Shown here: positions 32,301-41,119 of the stretch, piece by piece
Numbering within the stretch: the first letter of the stretch is position 1
Layout: every line of letters starts with the position of its first letter
From: Strigamia acuminata
Lineage: Eukaryota > Arthropoda > Chilopoda > Geophilomorpha > Linotaeniidae
Direction: 5' to 3'
Length of the DNA: 64,000 bases
Assembly: GCA_949358305.1 (NCBI GenBank)
Contig: OX442315.1
Span: 5,729,875 to 5,793,874, forward strand
The notes under the pieces: generated by a model
Told to the model about the DNA's origin: nothing
Seen by the model: only the letters and a program-made list of their open reading frames with translations
The model's database searches: none
Program-made: the position numbers and the translations under genes

Positions 32301-33408
32301 TCAAAATGGATTCGATAGACGGCATCTGTATGGGATCTATCTCTGTCACCGCGTTTAATGGGCGGTAATCAATGCATAGGCGTGGGTCCGAGCCCGGGCG
32401 CATCACGAGCACAACTCGCGTCGCGTATTCTCCCTGGGCCTCGGAGACAATGCCACTGTCTAGCATTTCTTGGCACATTTTTTGCACTATTTCACGTTTT
32501 TGCGGGTTCATTCCCTTATACGCAACTCGTATAGGTTTATTATCCGTCAATTTAATTTCGTGAATAGCCCTATTCGTTCGGCCCGGTTTTTTCGACAGGA
32601 TCCCCTCATATTTAAGTAGGACCCTTCGTAGGGCTGCCGCTTCGTTTAATTCTAAAGCGGCGTCGGCGACAAGTGTTTCCACTACATTGTCCCGTTGCAA
32701 TTCTGTTACGAATGCTTTAAAATCGTAGTCTTGAACGAATTTCTTTAGGCCTTTCTCCCACTGTGTCTTGTCGGCCGCTTCTTTTACAAGAGCTGGTGGC
32801 ACGACAATTGCGGGTCTTTCCTTATCATTTCTGATATAATTCCAAGATTTCGTTATTGGATTTGGTTGTATTTCCATTGACGCCATGAGGTCTAAGCCCA
32901 ACAGAAAAATTCTGTCGCATGTGGGCAGGACCAGGAAAGGGTGCTGTTCTACCCCTCCGAGCCACTCCATGGTCAATAATATAACTCCTTTTGGACGCGC
33001 CATTCCGTTGGCGGTTTTTAGACGTATATTTTTATTAACGCCTTTTATCTTATCGGTGAGACCCAATGATGCTACTATGTCTTCGGAAACGAACGAGCGA
33101 TCTGCTCCCGAGTCTAGTAGTCCCATAATTTTTTCACGTTCTATTGTCATGGGCAACATGCATAGGCGGTTGGTGTATTCGACCGCCACGTTGCACATGA
33201 AAACACGAAATTCTTCTGTGTCTTCGACTACTTGAGGTAATTCTTCAAGCAGTAGGTTCGGTTCTTCCGCCTCAGCCTCAGCGTTTGCGGTAATTACCTG
33301 CAAAGCGTTGTTGGCCCTGTCTTGAATTTGGGCGTTAGCTATGTCACTACCCATTTCTTTGACTGGTGGCGGCTTATCGAACCCTTTGTTAAACCCCTTC
33401 TTCTTCAT
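29338..33408 (-). CDS. Pol of Gypsy element 3 (protease, RT, RNase H, integrase; 1356 aa from first ATG)
   Basis: In the -1 frame relative to gag. The frame is open from the frameshift heptamers (33459-33477) onward; the first ATG is at 33408, so the fused product is slightly longer. In order: a protease with MGLLDSGADRSFVS; reverse transcriptase with MPFGLVNAPSTFQ and YLDD (VWAYLDDIVIA); RNase H (HTDASRVGLGAALL); an integrase zinc finger (HGHPLASHAG ... CQRCQACK) and DDE core (LSVDVMGPK, ISDNGPQFIS, and the E in TNPVERLNRDI). The C-terminal tail is acidic with a basic end. It is close in organisation and motif wording to Pol of element 2, so the two elements are related. No internal stop is seen. 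Confidence 0.95.
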   Translation of the reverse strand: MKKKGFNKGFDKPPPVKEMGSDIANAQIQDRANNALQVITANAEAEAEEPNLLLEELPQVVEDTEEFRVFMCNVAVEYTNRLCMLPMTIEREKIMGLLDSGADRSFVSEDIVASLGLTDKIKGVNKNIRLKTANGMARPKGVILLTMEWLGGVEQHPFLVLPTCDRIFLLGLDLMASMEIQPNPITKSWNYIRNDKERPAIVVPPALVKEAADKTQWEKGLKKFVQDYDFKAFVTELQRDNVVETLVADAALELNEAAALRRVLLKYEGILSKKPGRTNRAIHEIKLTDNKPIRVAYKGMNPQKREIVQKMCQEMLDSGIVSEAQGEYATRVVLVMRPGSDPRLCIDYRPLNAVTEIDPIQMPSIESILRELSPFSWVTTMDLSKGYWQVEMRPEDKIKTAFYSPIGRLMFNVMPFGLVNAPSTFQRLIESVLGDILHQFVWAYLDDIVIASKTFEEHIEHIDQVLTRLAKAGLHVHPGKSKFCRKELAFLGYRIGVNGLAIGPEKIDAINRFPPPEDVKGVQRFMGMINFFGRLLPGLAEVAAPVTDLLKNENEFVWSNECNIAFNAIKRMLTEVGVMPLPDLNRPFILHTDASRVGLGAALLQTHVRDGVEQDLPCMFISRKLQGAEKNYNATELECLAVVWAIRKFRDYLEYTKFVVHTDHQALQWLMKLKEPAGRLARWQLELMACDLTIQYKPGKYNVVADALSRAPVSDPIDADDDGEDDSRIIYCPTSCHRWDLRKMNEIPTASPADVKFCGFWTRLYQPAADNYPNAKKEFKLERRINDPLLSAFHARVGKQMKSNPPTREEIIVQQKLDKKCQDRARFVLTGRYPPNLTRRQKRRYAHESIDYLLDDGLLVKHHPNHQDDLSESDTAVKVVIPASLIGRVLWLLHGHPLASHAGVSRTLYRATQLFHWTGMKKDIALFVHQCQRCQACKPRSKSPFETIFLGPYAPFDCLSVDVMGPKPVTGNKNAYIIVIMDVATRWPELYAVARPSAEKIVECIYDVALRYGFPRKIISDNGPQFISKIWGKFCEKFGIVASHTSTYNPRTNPVERLNRDIKYALSIFTDIHNRWDEYLREIAFSIRTTVSRTRDFSPAYLNFARELRVPWDPRVAESVNVVDPEKPHEYVYKLEQTISNTYKHMMAHIFNMRDRILQDKSGGKFVNFEINDLVWKDAHTLSNAARGITASLADKRDGPYVIIGKHGGNAYKLRKLEDNTEHKSIQVRELTPYIPEFPQEMWAKGQVKSKTDGQIVDMFAGESEKAPPSDNEEYFDAPSPPVNEIVESVPDPILVGGETGETPETNTKNTDKKENNNEEVQTQKTTKNIVPASIRNLRPKRDNPFIKGGKVVGKK

Positions 33409-33413
33409 GAATG

Positions 33414-33477
33414 GCGCAGACGGTCGAGAAGTTATTTCTTCGCCGCCTGCGCTGACTCGTTTTTTGACTCGTTTTTT
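33414..33477 (-). promoter_or_regulatory. -1 frameshift signal with two tandem slippery heptamers (Gypsy element 3)
   Basis: On the minus strand the gag frame reads GCA AAA AAC GAG TCA AAA AAC GAG, placing A AAA AAC in frame twice (plus 33471-33477 and 33459-33465). After the second heptamer a 6-nt spacer (GAGTCA) leads to a 10-bp stem, GCGCAGGCGG (33443-33452) with CCGTCTGCGC (33414-33423), with further pairing inside the loop. The gag stop TAA is at 33432-33434, inside the hairpin. The -1 frame is open into pol. Confidence 0.85.
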
Positions 33478-36400
33478 GCCATGGCGAGTTTAATCTCTGC
33501 CATCTGCTTCATTATTGCGTCAAATTTAGCGTCTTCTTTCGCTGTTCTTGGGCACTCATTGGAATAGTGACCCGGTTGGTTACACTTGAAACAACGAATA
33601 TTTGATTTGTCTCTTGGGGCTTCAGTCGATTTTTTCTTTTCAGGGTCTGCTTTCGACGGTGGCGTGTAATTTTTTCGAAAATACTTCGGAATTCGGCCGG
33701 CATTTGGTTTTAACCTGGCGCGAAATTCTTCTACCGCTCTATCTCGATGGATGAGATGTACTAGCGGTCCTTCCTCATCGCAACCCGTTGATAAGGTATC
33801 GCGATAGCTTCGTATTTCTTCGTCCGTCGAATAATCGTCTTTTTCTTCTTTTTTGTCTGATTTTCCGGCATCTTGTCCGGCTTCCTCCCCCTCCTTGACC
33901 TCCTCCAGTGTCGCTTGCATGGCTGACGCTGTCGGTGCCTTTTTAGGGGCGGCCAAAGGGTTGGAAGGCAGCGTGGATGTCAGTTTATTTTTTATTTGTA
34001 AACCAACGCTAGCTTCTGCCAGCTCCATTATACCGCTAAGATATTCAGTAGGGCGCATAATTTTATCTGTCGCCCCATATCTTTCCGCACTCAACTTGAG
34101 ACGTTTAGCGGTTGCTGCTTTCTCCGCTTCTGGTAAAGCGGAATAATATCTTTTCTCGATATCTATCGTGTTCTCAAACAGGAAGGCGCTCATCTCCTCG
34201 TAGCTGCCTCCTGTCGGTGCCCTTTCTTCAAGTAGCACCCGTTGCGAGTATTCCGACAAACCGCCGAGAAAGAAAAGGTTGAATCCCGTGGCATGAAATT
34301 CCATCGGGGCCTTTTCGAACAACAATCTGGCGCGAATGTCGTAATCCATTATGGTTTCACCAGGCATCTGGCGAAGACCTCGCATCTTTCGGCTCACCTC
34401 TTCGGGTGTCTCGCCGTAGCGTAGGTCGAATCTCATTAAAAAGTCGTCCCAATTGACGCCTTTCAATCCTTGGTACCACTCACGTGCCGAGCCTGTCATT
34501 AGCTCGACAATACCGTGGGTGAGCATGTCTCCTACGGTGGCTTTGGTGGCAGTCTTAATTCGAATTACTTCGTCAAGGAAGCGATCTCCCGCTTTCCATG
34601 ACCCGTCGAAACGGTTCTGAATATAAAATTGCCACCTAATATTCCCGGTAACACTCATGGTGTCACGTCGGGAGACAGCGTATTTTTTCTTTACGCGGTC
34701 GCCAGTGCTACGATTACGATCGTTTCGTTTGCTCAGATCGATTCCCTCGGCCTTCAACGAGCCGAGTAGGGCTCTTCCAAGCTCTCCCATCGTATACTGC
34801 CGACCCGTCGAATCGGTAAACGCGCTTTGTCGGGGAAGGTCCTGAAACTCCTCCCGTCGGTGGTCGCTATTTTCCGATCGACGTCGTTTCTCTCTATCGC
34901 GCGGAGAGTTGGATCTCTTCCGGCGATTACTTGATTTCTCCTTTCGTCTGTCGTCGTTGGATGAGGGGTCGGAGCTGGGGTCGGGAGACGGTGAGCGGCG
35001 TGGCGGGTTGCGCCGTGAAGAGTTTGACTCTTTCCGGCCCCTACGACGGTCGTCACGTTCCCTTTCCCTGCGTTCATCGCGTTCTCTTTCCCTTCGTCTT
35101 TCTCCGGAACCTCTCTCCGAATCGTGATGACTGGGTGCATTTGACTCCAGTCCATCTGACGACGAATCACTATTTCCGTAGTGATAATATTTCGGTCTTT
35201 CATCGCGTTTGCCTTCTTCTCGCGAAGAGGTGCGATCATGCGATTGTCTCCTTGACGACTCGTCGTCTTTAAGGATGGGCACTGGTTGTTGCCACTCAGT
35301 CCCTTGCGGATTATCTTGCTGTTGGCTTGTGAGAGCTTGCTCTTCATTTCGCCTAGCATTATTAGCGTTGATTAACCGCGTTATCGCATTATTTGTGGCT
35401 GAATCGAGAGCTTGCATGCGGGGCCGAGTTTGTTGTTCTCTGGCCGACGCATCTCTCTTGCGCGGAGTAGCTGGTGTTGCCCTCTCCGGCTGGGGTTTGG
35501 GTTTGGCCTTCGGCGTGCGCTTTGGGTCTCCCTCTAGGCTCTCGTCGGACAGCTCGGATGAACTGACCTCTGGTTTGCGAACGGATTTCGGGTCATCTCG
35601 TCGCAATCTGGCCATAAATGCTCGCTCTGCTTCTTGTTGCGAGTGGAAAGCATATCGATGTGCTCTCAGGGCTCGGTCAACTATTTCTACCTCCTCGGGA
35701 GTAGTCGGATTGGGCTGGGTTCTGCCGTACTCGAGAGCTTGCGCTTCTCTTTCCGCCAGCTTCCTCCGTCTCTCGCGAATGGCTTGTCGAGCCTCATTCT
35801 CTGCATCCGCTTCAAATTGAGCGGAATCAACCAATTGTTGAGCGTGTGCACCTTCAACAATGGTGATTTGTGGGGATACACTGTGCGCTTTTAAAGCTGC
35901 ACGTACGATTTGTAACGTTTCGTACACGGTAATCTTCCCCGTCGGAAGGGTGTATCTCACTCCCTCCGCTTGTGCCAACTGCATCGCATCAATCAAGGTG
36001 CCCGAGACGCTGTAAGGCTGGCTTGAAACACGCTTGACAGAGGACGAGTTGGACTTGTGCCCTTCAGACACTACCGAGGCTGGTCGACTGTGCGTAACTG
36101 GCGTGTTTAGTGCCGAATTAGCGGTCGTATTTGAGGCCGTCTTTTGTATCGGAGACGCTGCTTTCGGACTGCCCACCTCGGTGTCGTGCGTTAGACGAGG
36201 CGATTGGTTACGGGATAAAACCTCGTTTCCGCTCGTCTCGCCGTCACGGTTAGAACGCGGCAGTTTGGAGTGAGATTGCTCTTCACCCCGCTCTGTCTCG
36301 TCCAATCGCTGCCTCGTCTCGGCGCGAGACGGGTGCGATGCCTCTGATGCGCTTCTACGATCGGGTTTAGGCTTACGCCGTTTTTGCCTCGCTTCGTGCG

Positions 36401-36515
36401 CTGAGGCTTTGGGTAAGGGACCTCCAGATCGCAAGTGATAGTCGGCGCCTTTACGACTGCCGGCTCTCTTGTTTGCGTCGGAGTCGGAATCTGTTACTCG
36501 GGTATTATCTGCCAT
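33432..36515 (-). CDS. Gag of Gypsy element 3
   Basis: The frame is open from 36542. I choose the ATG at 36515 (MADNTRVTDSD, context AAGAAATGG) over the earlier MITSYPK start, because it is the one in a good initiation context; this leaves about 1027 residues. The N-terminal half is long, charged and low in complexity (arginine-, glutamate- and serine-rich, including RRRERERDERRERERDDRRR near the middle). A capsid-like Gag segment follows (WYQGLKGVNWDDFLMRFDLR region), and one CCHC knuckle, CFKCNQPGHYSNEC, near the C-terminus. It ends with AQAAKK at TAA 33432-33434, downstream of the two slippery heptamers. Confidence 0.9.
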   Translation of the reverse strand: MADNTRVTDSDSDANKRAGSRKGADYHLRSGGPLPKASAHEARQKRRKPKPDRRSASEASHPSRAETRQRLDETERGEEQSHSKLPRSNRDGETSGNEVLSRNQSPRLTHDTEVGSPKAASPIQKTASNTTANSALNTPVTHSRPASVVSEGHKSNSSSVKRVSSQPYSVSGTLIDAMQLAQAEGVRYTLPTGKITVYETLQIVRAALKAHSVSPQITIVEGAHAQQLVDSAQFEADAENEARQAIRERRRKLAEREAQALEYGRTQPNPTTPEEVEIVDRALRAHRYAFHSQQEAERAFMARLRRDDPKSVRKPEVSSSELSDESLEGDPKRTPKAKPKPQPERATPATPRKRDASAREQQTRPRMQALDSATNNAITRLINANNARRNEEQALTSQQQDNPQGTEWQQPVPILKDDESSRRQSHDRTSSREEGKRDERPKYYHYGNSDSSSDGLESNAPSHHDSERGSGERRRERERDERRERERDDRRRGRKESNSSRRNPPRRSPSPDPSSDPSSNDDRRKEKSSNRRKRSNSPRDREKRRRSENSDHRREEFQDLPRQSAFTDSTGRQYTMGELGRALLGSLKAEGIDLSKRNDRNRSTGDRVKKKYAVSRRDTMSVTGNIRWQFYIQNRFDGSWKAGDRFLDEVIRIKTATKATVGDMLTHGIVELMTGSAREWYQGLKGVNWDDFLMRFDLRYGETPEEVSRKMRGLRQMPGETIMDYDIRARLLFEKAPMEFHATGFNLFFLGGLSEYSQRVLLEERAPTGGSYEEMSAFLFENTIDIEKRYYSALPEAEKAATAKRLKLSAERYGATDKIMRPTEYLSGIMELAEASVGLQIKNKLTSTLPSNPLAAPKKAPTASAMQATLEEVKEGEEAGQDAGKSDKKEEKDDYSTDEEIRSYRDTLSTGCDEEGPLVHLIHRDRAVEEFRARLKPNAGRIPKYFRKNYTPPSKADPEKKKSTEAPRDKSNIRCFKCNQPGHYSNECPRTAKEDAKFDAIMKQMAEIKLAMAKNESKNESAQAAKK

Positions 36516-36567
36516 TTCTTGCTTTGGGTATGATGTAATCACAGGTTAGAATCAGTTATTCAACTTG

Positions 36568-36585
36568 ATCCCGGACAGGCCCCCA
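36568..36585 (-). promoter_or_regulatory. Primer-binding site of Gypsy element 3, tRNA-Pro type
   Basis: Directly after the 5' LTR on the minus strand the sequence is TGGGGGCCTGTCCGGGAT. From memory of retroviral biology, the classical tRNA-Pro primer site differs at two of 18 positions. Confidence 0.75.
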
Positions 36586-36587
36586 CG

Positions 36588-37605
36588 TGTCGCGCTCAAC
36601 TCTAACCGTCGCTAACTCGTGGGTTGATTACTTAATTCGACTAACTCACTACCGCTTTGCTCAAGCGGTTTACCCAAAGAAATGATTACACAGATATAAA
36701 AGGTAAAATATAATATAGATTTATTCTGCGGGGCAATGTACAGATATATCTTATATATATATCTATAAAGGGTAAGTAAAATGTAAATCGGAATGGGTGA
36801 TGGGAAATGGAAAGGCAAAGGTAAGATGAAAGCTGGCTGGAATCGGCGAGGTCGTCTGTTGTCTCGTGCGTGTCCAAGATGGCGTCCTCGTTGTAGCAAC
36901 GTGATGTCGTCTTGGGCCGGCGTGGCAATATGGCGTCCTCGGCTCGTCTCTGGCTGGTCCTTCGGGCTCACGCTGGTCGGGCGCGAGTGAATGCTTAGTT
37001 AAAAGGCTTACTTCGGTCTGTTGTCTAGGTTTTTGTGTGGTGTCCGGCGATCACACAGCGGCGGACTCTTCTGGCTCCCGGCGGTCACACAGCGGCGGGA
37101 ACGCTCGTCGTGGTTTTACTGCAGTTTAGGCTTGTGCGACCGTTTGTCTGCACAACTCGCTAAACTGGAGTGGTTTTTACTATTTCTAGCTGGTGTGCTA
37201 AAATAGTGTGGTAATCTTATCTCGCAGGTTACTCTGCGGAGTTTGACACTGACCAAACGTACTCACGGTAAATTGTCCTTTGTCCTTGGTCAATCCCAGT
37301 ATATTTACTTGGGCCTGATCTTGTAGGACGACGGGTTTTACGTGTGTTTCTCGTTTGATGGTTGTGTTGGTTCTGCCCGCTCAGTGCAAGGCACATTCCT
37401 TTGCACAAAGCGGGGTTGACAGGTGACCGGAATCACCCAATGGTGGGGTGGACGAGCCATCCCCACTCCCTCAGGGCAGACGCCTGTCCATTGACTAGAT
37501 GTCAATGCACTGAGGGAAGGGAGACGCGCTTGCGGCTCCCCTTACACCCGAAACGAGGTCACGAGAGAAACTCTTCGTTGACCCCGGTCCAGTCGGGTCA
37601 CAACA
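36588..37605 (-). repeat. 5' LTR of Gypsy element 3 (1018 bp, complete)
   Basis: Complete copy of the LTR; its ends are TGTCGCGCTCAACTC and GGGTCACAACA on the plus strand. It includes a local near-repeat (CACACAGCGGCGG at about 37053 and 37087) and a TATATATATATC run at 36752-36763. Confidence 0.93.
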
Positions 37606-37979
37606 AGTTGTATGAGGTAATTCGGTGACGATTATTGTTTTGTACGTTTTTTTATTAGATTTGTCATTCGCTCGAGGTAATTTATTAGACGTTGATACAA
37701 CAAATTGGTCAGTGAGTGAGTTGTTTCGGAAACCGAAAGTGTTACTCGCAGTGCGTCACTGGCAAAACTAATCCATAACAAGTTTTAATGTTTGTCAAAT
37801 CAATTTATGTGTGAAACTTTTCTTTTTTCCTTTATTAGATGTGGTTTGAAGAGCCGAAATGTAAGAAAACAGACTTGTGGTCACGTGTAGTGTCGCAGAT
37901 GTGTTTCAAAAGCTGAATCTAGTGGGCAACCAGTTTGTTCTCTTGATCATTCCAACTTGGCGTGTTTTGTAAGTACAGC
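37606..37979 (+). pseudogene. TRAF-like pseudogene C: end of exon 1, intron 1 and RING exon with a stop
   Basis: After the Gypsy element, exon 1 resumes (37606-37616) with the GT donor. Intron 1 still matches gene B (ACTAATCCATAACAAGTTT). The RING exon begins at 37839 and encodes CGLKSRNVRKQTCGHV followed by a stop: the codon TAC of gene B (CGHVYCRRC) is TAG here (37888-37890). The frame resumes after it with CRRCVSKAESSG. A GT donor follows at about 37969. Further exons are not recognisable except a zinc-finger remnant near 40065. The gene is dead twice over: insertion in exon 1 and nonsense in the RING. Confidence 0.8.
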
Positions 37980-38308
37980 CAAGGCCGACTCAAGGCTGAT
38001 CGGTGCCCCGTCGCTAAGGTTACCATATTCTATAATGTCTAAAAGAGTACAGGAAGAATTGATTAAAAAGCGATTAAAAAGTTGAAGAAAAATCAATATA
38101 AAATCAAGTTTATATTTTTGGCACTTCAATAAGGGTGCTACATGTACTCTTAAAGGGCATGGATGGTAACTCTACACGTCGTCCAATGTTTCCAATGGCC
38201 ATTCGTTCTGGTCTGGCGCCCTGAGTAGAGTACTAGCATTAGGGATTGCAGTACCGGTTTCAGTATCGGTTCCAGTACCGGTATCGATACCGGAATTCAG
38301 TACCAGTC

Positions 38309-38430
38309 TTGGTACCGAGGTTTTTTTTCTGTTGGTACTGAGGGCCGGTACTAGTACCGTAAGCTTTTCTTGGTACCGAGGTTTTTTTTCTGTTGGTACT
38401 GAGGGCCGGTACTAGTACCGTAAGCTTTTC
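38309..38430. repeat. 61-bp tandem duplication inside the hAT-like element
   Basis: Two adjacent nearly identical 61-bp units, each containing GGTACCGAGG, a T8 run and GGGCCGGTACTAGTACCG. Confidence 0.85.
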
Positions 38431-39009
38431 TTGGTACCGGAACCGTCCCTCACAACGGAACCGGAACCGGTACTTTCCATCATCATAAACAACACAACAA
38501 CACCACCTACTACCAGCATTTCTAATGACGTAGGTGGTGACAAATTTTATTTCACTCGTTATTTGCTCCTTTTAAATTAACTTGGAAATAGTAATAATGG
38601 CAAATGGCTGAACTAGAACAGCAAGCATTTGAATATGGCACAAAAAAGACTTGTACTAAATTTCCCAATCTGGTGCCATAACTTCAAACCTCAATATCTC
38701 AACAACCTGACCACGGATTTTTTTATTTCAAAAACCAAACGATATAGAGGACCTTCTCCTCTACAAACCCTAAAAGGCAGAACACTCTACCCCTCTTGGT
38801 TTTTGAGCGGCGACCATTTGAATTTGACGCAACTGAAATTACAAAACCCAAATCTTCCAAGTTTTTAGCATTTTTGATTTCAGCGTTTTTGATTTCAGGG
38901 TTTTTGTTTTCCGCATTTTTGTAATTCAGCATTTTGTGTGTTCAGCGTTGTTGCGTTTCAGAGTTTTTGATTTTCGTGCTTGCTACACGAAGGATCCCCG
39001 AAGGATCCC

Positions 39010-39478
39010 CGAAGGCTCCCCAGCAGGCTCCCCAGCAGACTCCTCAGCAGGCTCCCCAGCAGGCTCCCCAGCAGGCTCCCCAGCAGGCTCCCCAGCAGAC
39101 TCCTCAGCAGGCTCCCCAGCAGGCTCCCCAGCAGGCTCCCCAGCAGGCTCCCCAGCAGGCTCCCCAGCAGGCTCCCCAGCAGGCTCCCCAGCAGGCTCCC
39201 CAGCAGGCTCCCCAGCAGGCTCTCCAGCAGGCTCCCCAGCAGGCTCCCCAGCAGGTTCCCCAGCAGGCTCCCCAGCAGGCTCCCCAGCAGGCTCCCCAGC
39301 AGGCTCCCCAGCAGGCTTCCCAGCAGGCTCCCCAGCAGGCTCCCCAGCAGGCTCCCCAGCAGGCTCCCCAGCAGGCTCCCCAGCAGGCTCCCCAGCAGGC
39401 TCCCCAGCAGGCTCCCCAGCAGGCTCCCCAGCAGGCTCCCCAGCAGGCTCCCCAGCAGGCTCCCCAGCAGGCTCCCCA
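39010..39478. repeat. 12/15-bp minisatellite (GCTCCCCAGCAG)
   Basis: About 39 copies of the 12-bp unit GCTCCCCAGCAG, with a few variants (GACTCCTCAGCAG, GTTCCC, GCTTCC). Because the unit is a multiple of 3 without stops, several frames on both strands stay open (APQQ, SPAG, LPSR, LLGS repeats). These are artefacts, not genes. Confidence 0.92.
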
Positions 39479-40056
39479 ATGTTTAAGTGTCCGCCGCTAG
39501 AAAACTAAGAAGGGTAGAGTGTTGTGCCTTTCAGGGTTTGTAGGGAAGGTCCTCTATATCGTTTGGTTATTTAAATAAAAAAATCCGTGATCAGTTTGTT
39601 GAGATATTGGGGTTTGAAGTTGTGGCACCAGATTTGGAAGTCTTTTTTGTGCCATATTCAAATGCTTGCTGGTCGAAAACTAAGAGGAGTAGAGACTTGT
39701 GCTGTTCACAGTTTGTTTAGGAGAAAGTCCTCTATCTTTTCGTGTAAAAACCATTGAAATCCGTGGTAAAAAAAAAATTGGGATTTGTTCTATCTGTAGT
39801 TTGGGCAAATGTGAATTTGGTGCCAACTTCAGCCAGGTGAATAAATTGTAGCACTACAGTATTATCTAATTATACATGACAAATAAATATTTTCGTTGAG
39901 AAATAGATTGACTATCCAGAACCGGCACCAATACCGGTGCCAGTACCGCTTTCGGTAGTAGTACCGGTCCCAATACCGGAACCGAATATAGTACCGGAAA
40001 AAAATTTCAGTACCGAATACCGGTACCATGTAAACCGTCCGGTACTGCAATCCCTA

Positions 40057-40110
40057 ACTAGCATGTTTTCTCCAATCGGTTGTCAATTTCAAGTGCGTCG
40101 GACAGTTCAA
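40057..40110 (+). pseudogene. Zinc-finger exon remnant of TRAF-like pseudogene C
   Basis: After the hAT-like element the sequence TTTTCTCCAATCGGTTGTC and the following AATTTCAAGTG correspond to the FSPIGCQFQV segment of gene E and FSSIGCRFQ of gene B (10114-10141). The part of the exon before the insertion (to 38239) is poorly conserved. Intron-like sequence follows, ending in another repeat. Confidence 0.55.
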
Positions 40111-40803
40111 TAAAACCAATATAGAAAATACACTCAATTCTGTTTTAACACGGTAAATATGTACTAGAAAAAAACTGGATGTCAAAAGATGCAAAAGCAA
40201 ACACAAATCCACTTCAAGACAACTTTTTGAATGCCGCTACTGTGTACCTTTTTAAAAATCTTTATAAAAGACGTGTTAAATTAAAATAAATCGTGTAAAA
40301 ACGCAATTGAATATTTTTCTAGGCCGTCTTAAATCAAAATCGTGTAAAAACAGAATTGGGTGTATTAATCATTGCAGGTGCCACAATATACTGTATAGCT
40401 GCACTGTATTTTGGGATGAGAACAGGTAACAAACATGCTTACAACTTACAAGGGGAGAGCACCAATAAGCTATCACAGATTGTTGTAATATTAAACAAGA
40501 AGGATTGTTATATCATGCTGAATGAGACCCTAAAATAATTTCATTCCATGAACAGCCAACAATGCAAACAATGAGCTGAAAGTTGGCACTATTTTGTCTG
40601 TGTATACATCAAATCTGAGCAATCAGGCCTAGTGTATGAATACTGTAAACAACAGTTGCTAGGTAAAAAATAGTTCCAAGATCCAAGTTCAATTTTATCA
40701 TTTGAGATTCAATGATGTCATTTCCTCTTTTGATATCACATGACATATGACATCAGAACTTTGTTCAACAACATGACTGTCTTCATGAAGACAATAATAG
40801 TTT

Positions 40804-40876
40804 GTAGTGGTGGTTCAGTGGTTAAGGCAATGGACCAGGAATCTTTCCACACAGGTTCAAATCCTGTTGGGTGTGA
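40804..40876 (+). other. tRNA-Ser-like pol III promoter sequence, left arm of the palindrome
   Basis: The A-box-like TGGTTCAGTGG (40811-40821) and the B-box GGTTCAAATCC (40854-40864) are at tRNA spacing. The 5' part GTAGTGGTGGTTCAGTGG and TTAAGGCAATGGACCAG resemble tRNA-Ser with the variable arm lost. The acceptor stem does not close well, so it is a tRNA-derived remnant and not a tRNA gene. Confidence 0.6.
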
Positions 40877-41046
40877 ATATATTTACATTTATTTTTTGTT
40901 AAATTTTAGCAGTTATTTTAATGTTTGTAATTTTATATTTGTTTCCAGAAAATTTTAATTTGGTTAATTTTAATTTTTTAACAAATATAAAATTACAAAC
41001 ATTAAAATAACTGCTAAAATTTAACAAAAAATAAATGTAAAAATTT

Positions 41047-41119
41047 TCACACCCAACAGGATTTGAACCTGTGTGGAAAGATTCCTGGTTCATTGCCTTA
41101 ACCACTGAACCACCACTAC
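41047..41119 (-). other. tRNA-Ser-like sequence, right arm of the palindrome
   Basis: Mirror copy of the left-arm sequence on the minus strand: B-box at 41059-41069, A-box at 41102-41112. At least one base differs from the left copy (AATGAACCAG against AATGGACCAG). Confidence 0.6.

Larger units (their letters stand above)
24500..37605 (-). mobile_element. Ty3/Gypsy LTR retrotransposon 3 (about 13.5 kb) with an extra ORF, inserted in exon 1 of gene C
   Basis: Minus-strand element with LTRs 24500-25161 (contains an assembly gap) and 36588-37605 (1018 bp), flanked by the 4-bp target duplication AGTT (24496-24499 and 37606-37609). Order on the minus strand: 5' LTR, tRNA-Pro-type primer-binding site, gag, pol by -1 frameshift, 1.4-kb spacer, third ORF, polypurine tract (plus 25162-25175), 3' LTR. 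All ORFs are open and the shared LTR parts look identical by eye, so it is young. Confidence 0.95.
38240..40056. mobile_element. Non-autonomous hAT-like element (1817 bp) with an internal minisatellite
   Basis: The ends are TAGGGATTGCAGTACCGG and its inverted match ending CAATCCCTA. The 8-bp target duplication ACTAGCAT is perfect (38232-38239 and 40057-40064), diagnostic of hAT. Subterminal inverted repeats rich in GGTACCG and a second long inverted pair (about 38617-38812 against 39493-39673) surround the minisatellite. No transposase is encoded. It is inserted in the zinc-finger exon remnant of pseudogene C. Confidence 0.9.

Noticed and set aside
38934-39508. Long ORFs in three or more frames on both strands (QQAP, SPAG, LPSR, LLGS repeats)
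   Set aside because: They follow from a 12-bp minisatellite whose unit has no stop in these frames. No start context, intron or family supports a gene.
40804-40876. Functional tRNA-Ser gene
   Set aside because: A and B boxes are good, but the acceptor stem does not pair properly, the variable arm is missing and the copy is mirrored in a transposon arm.
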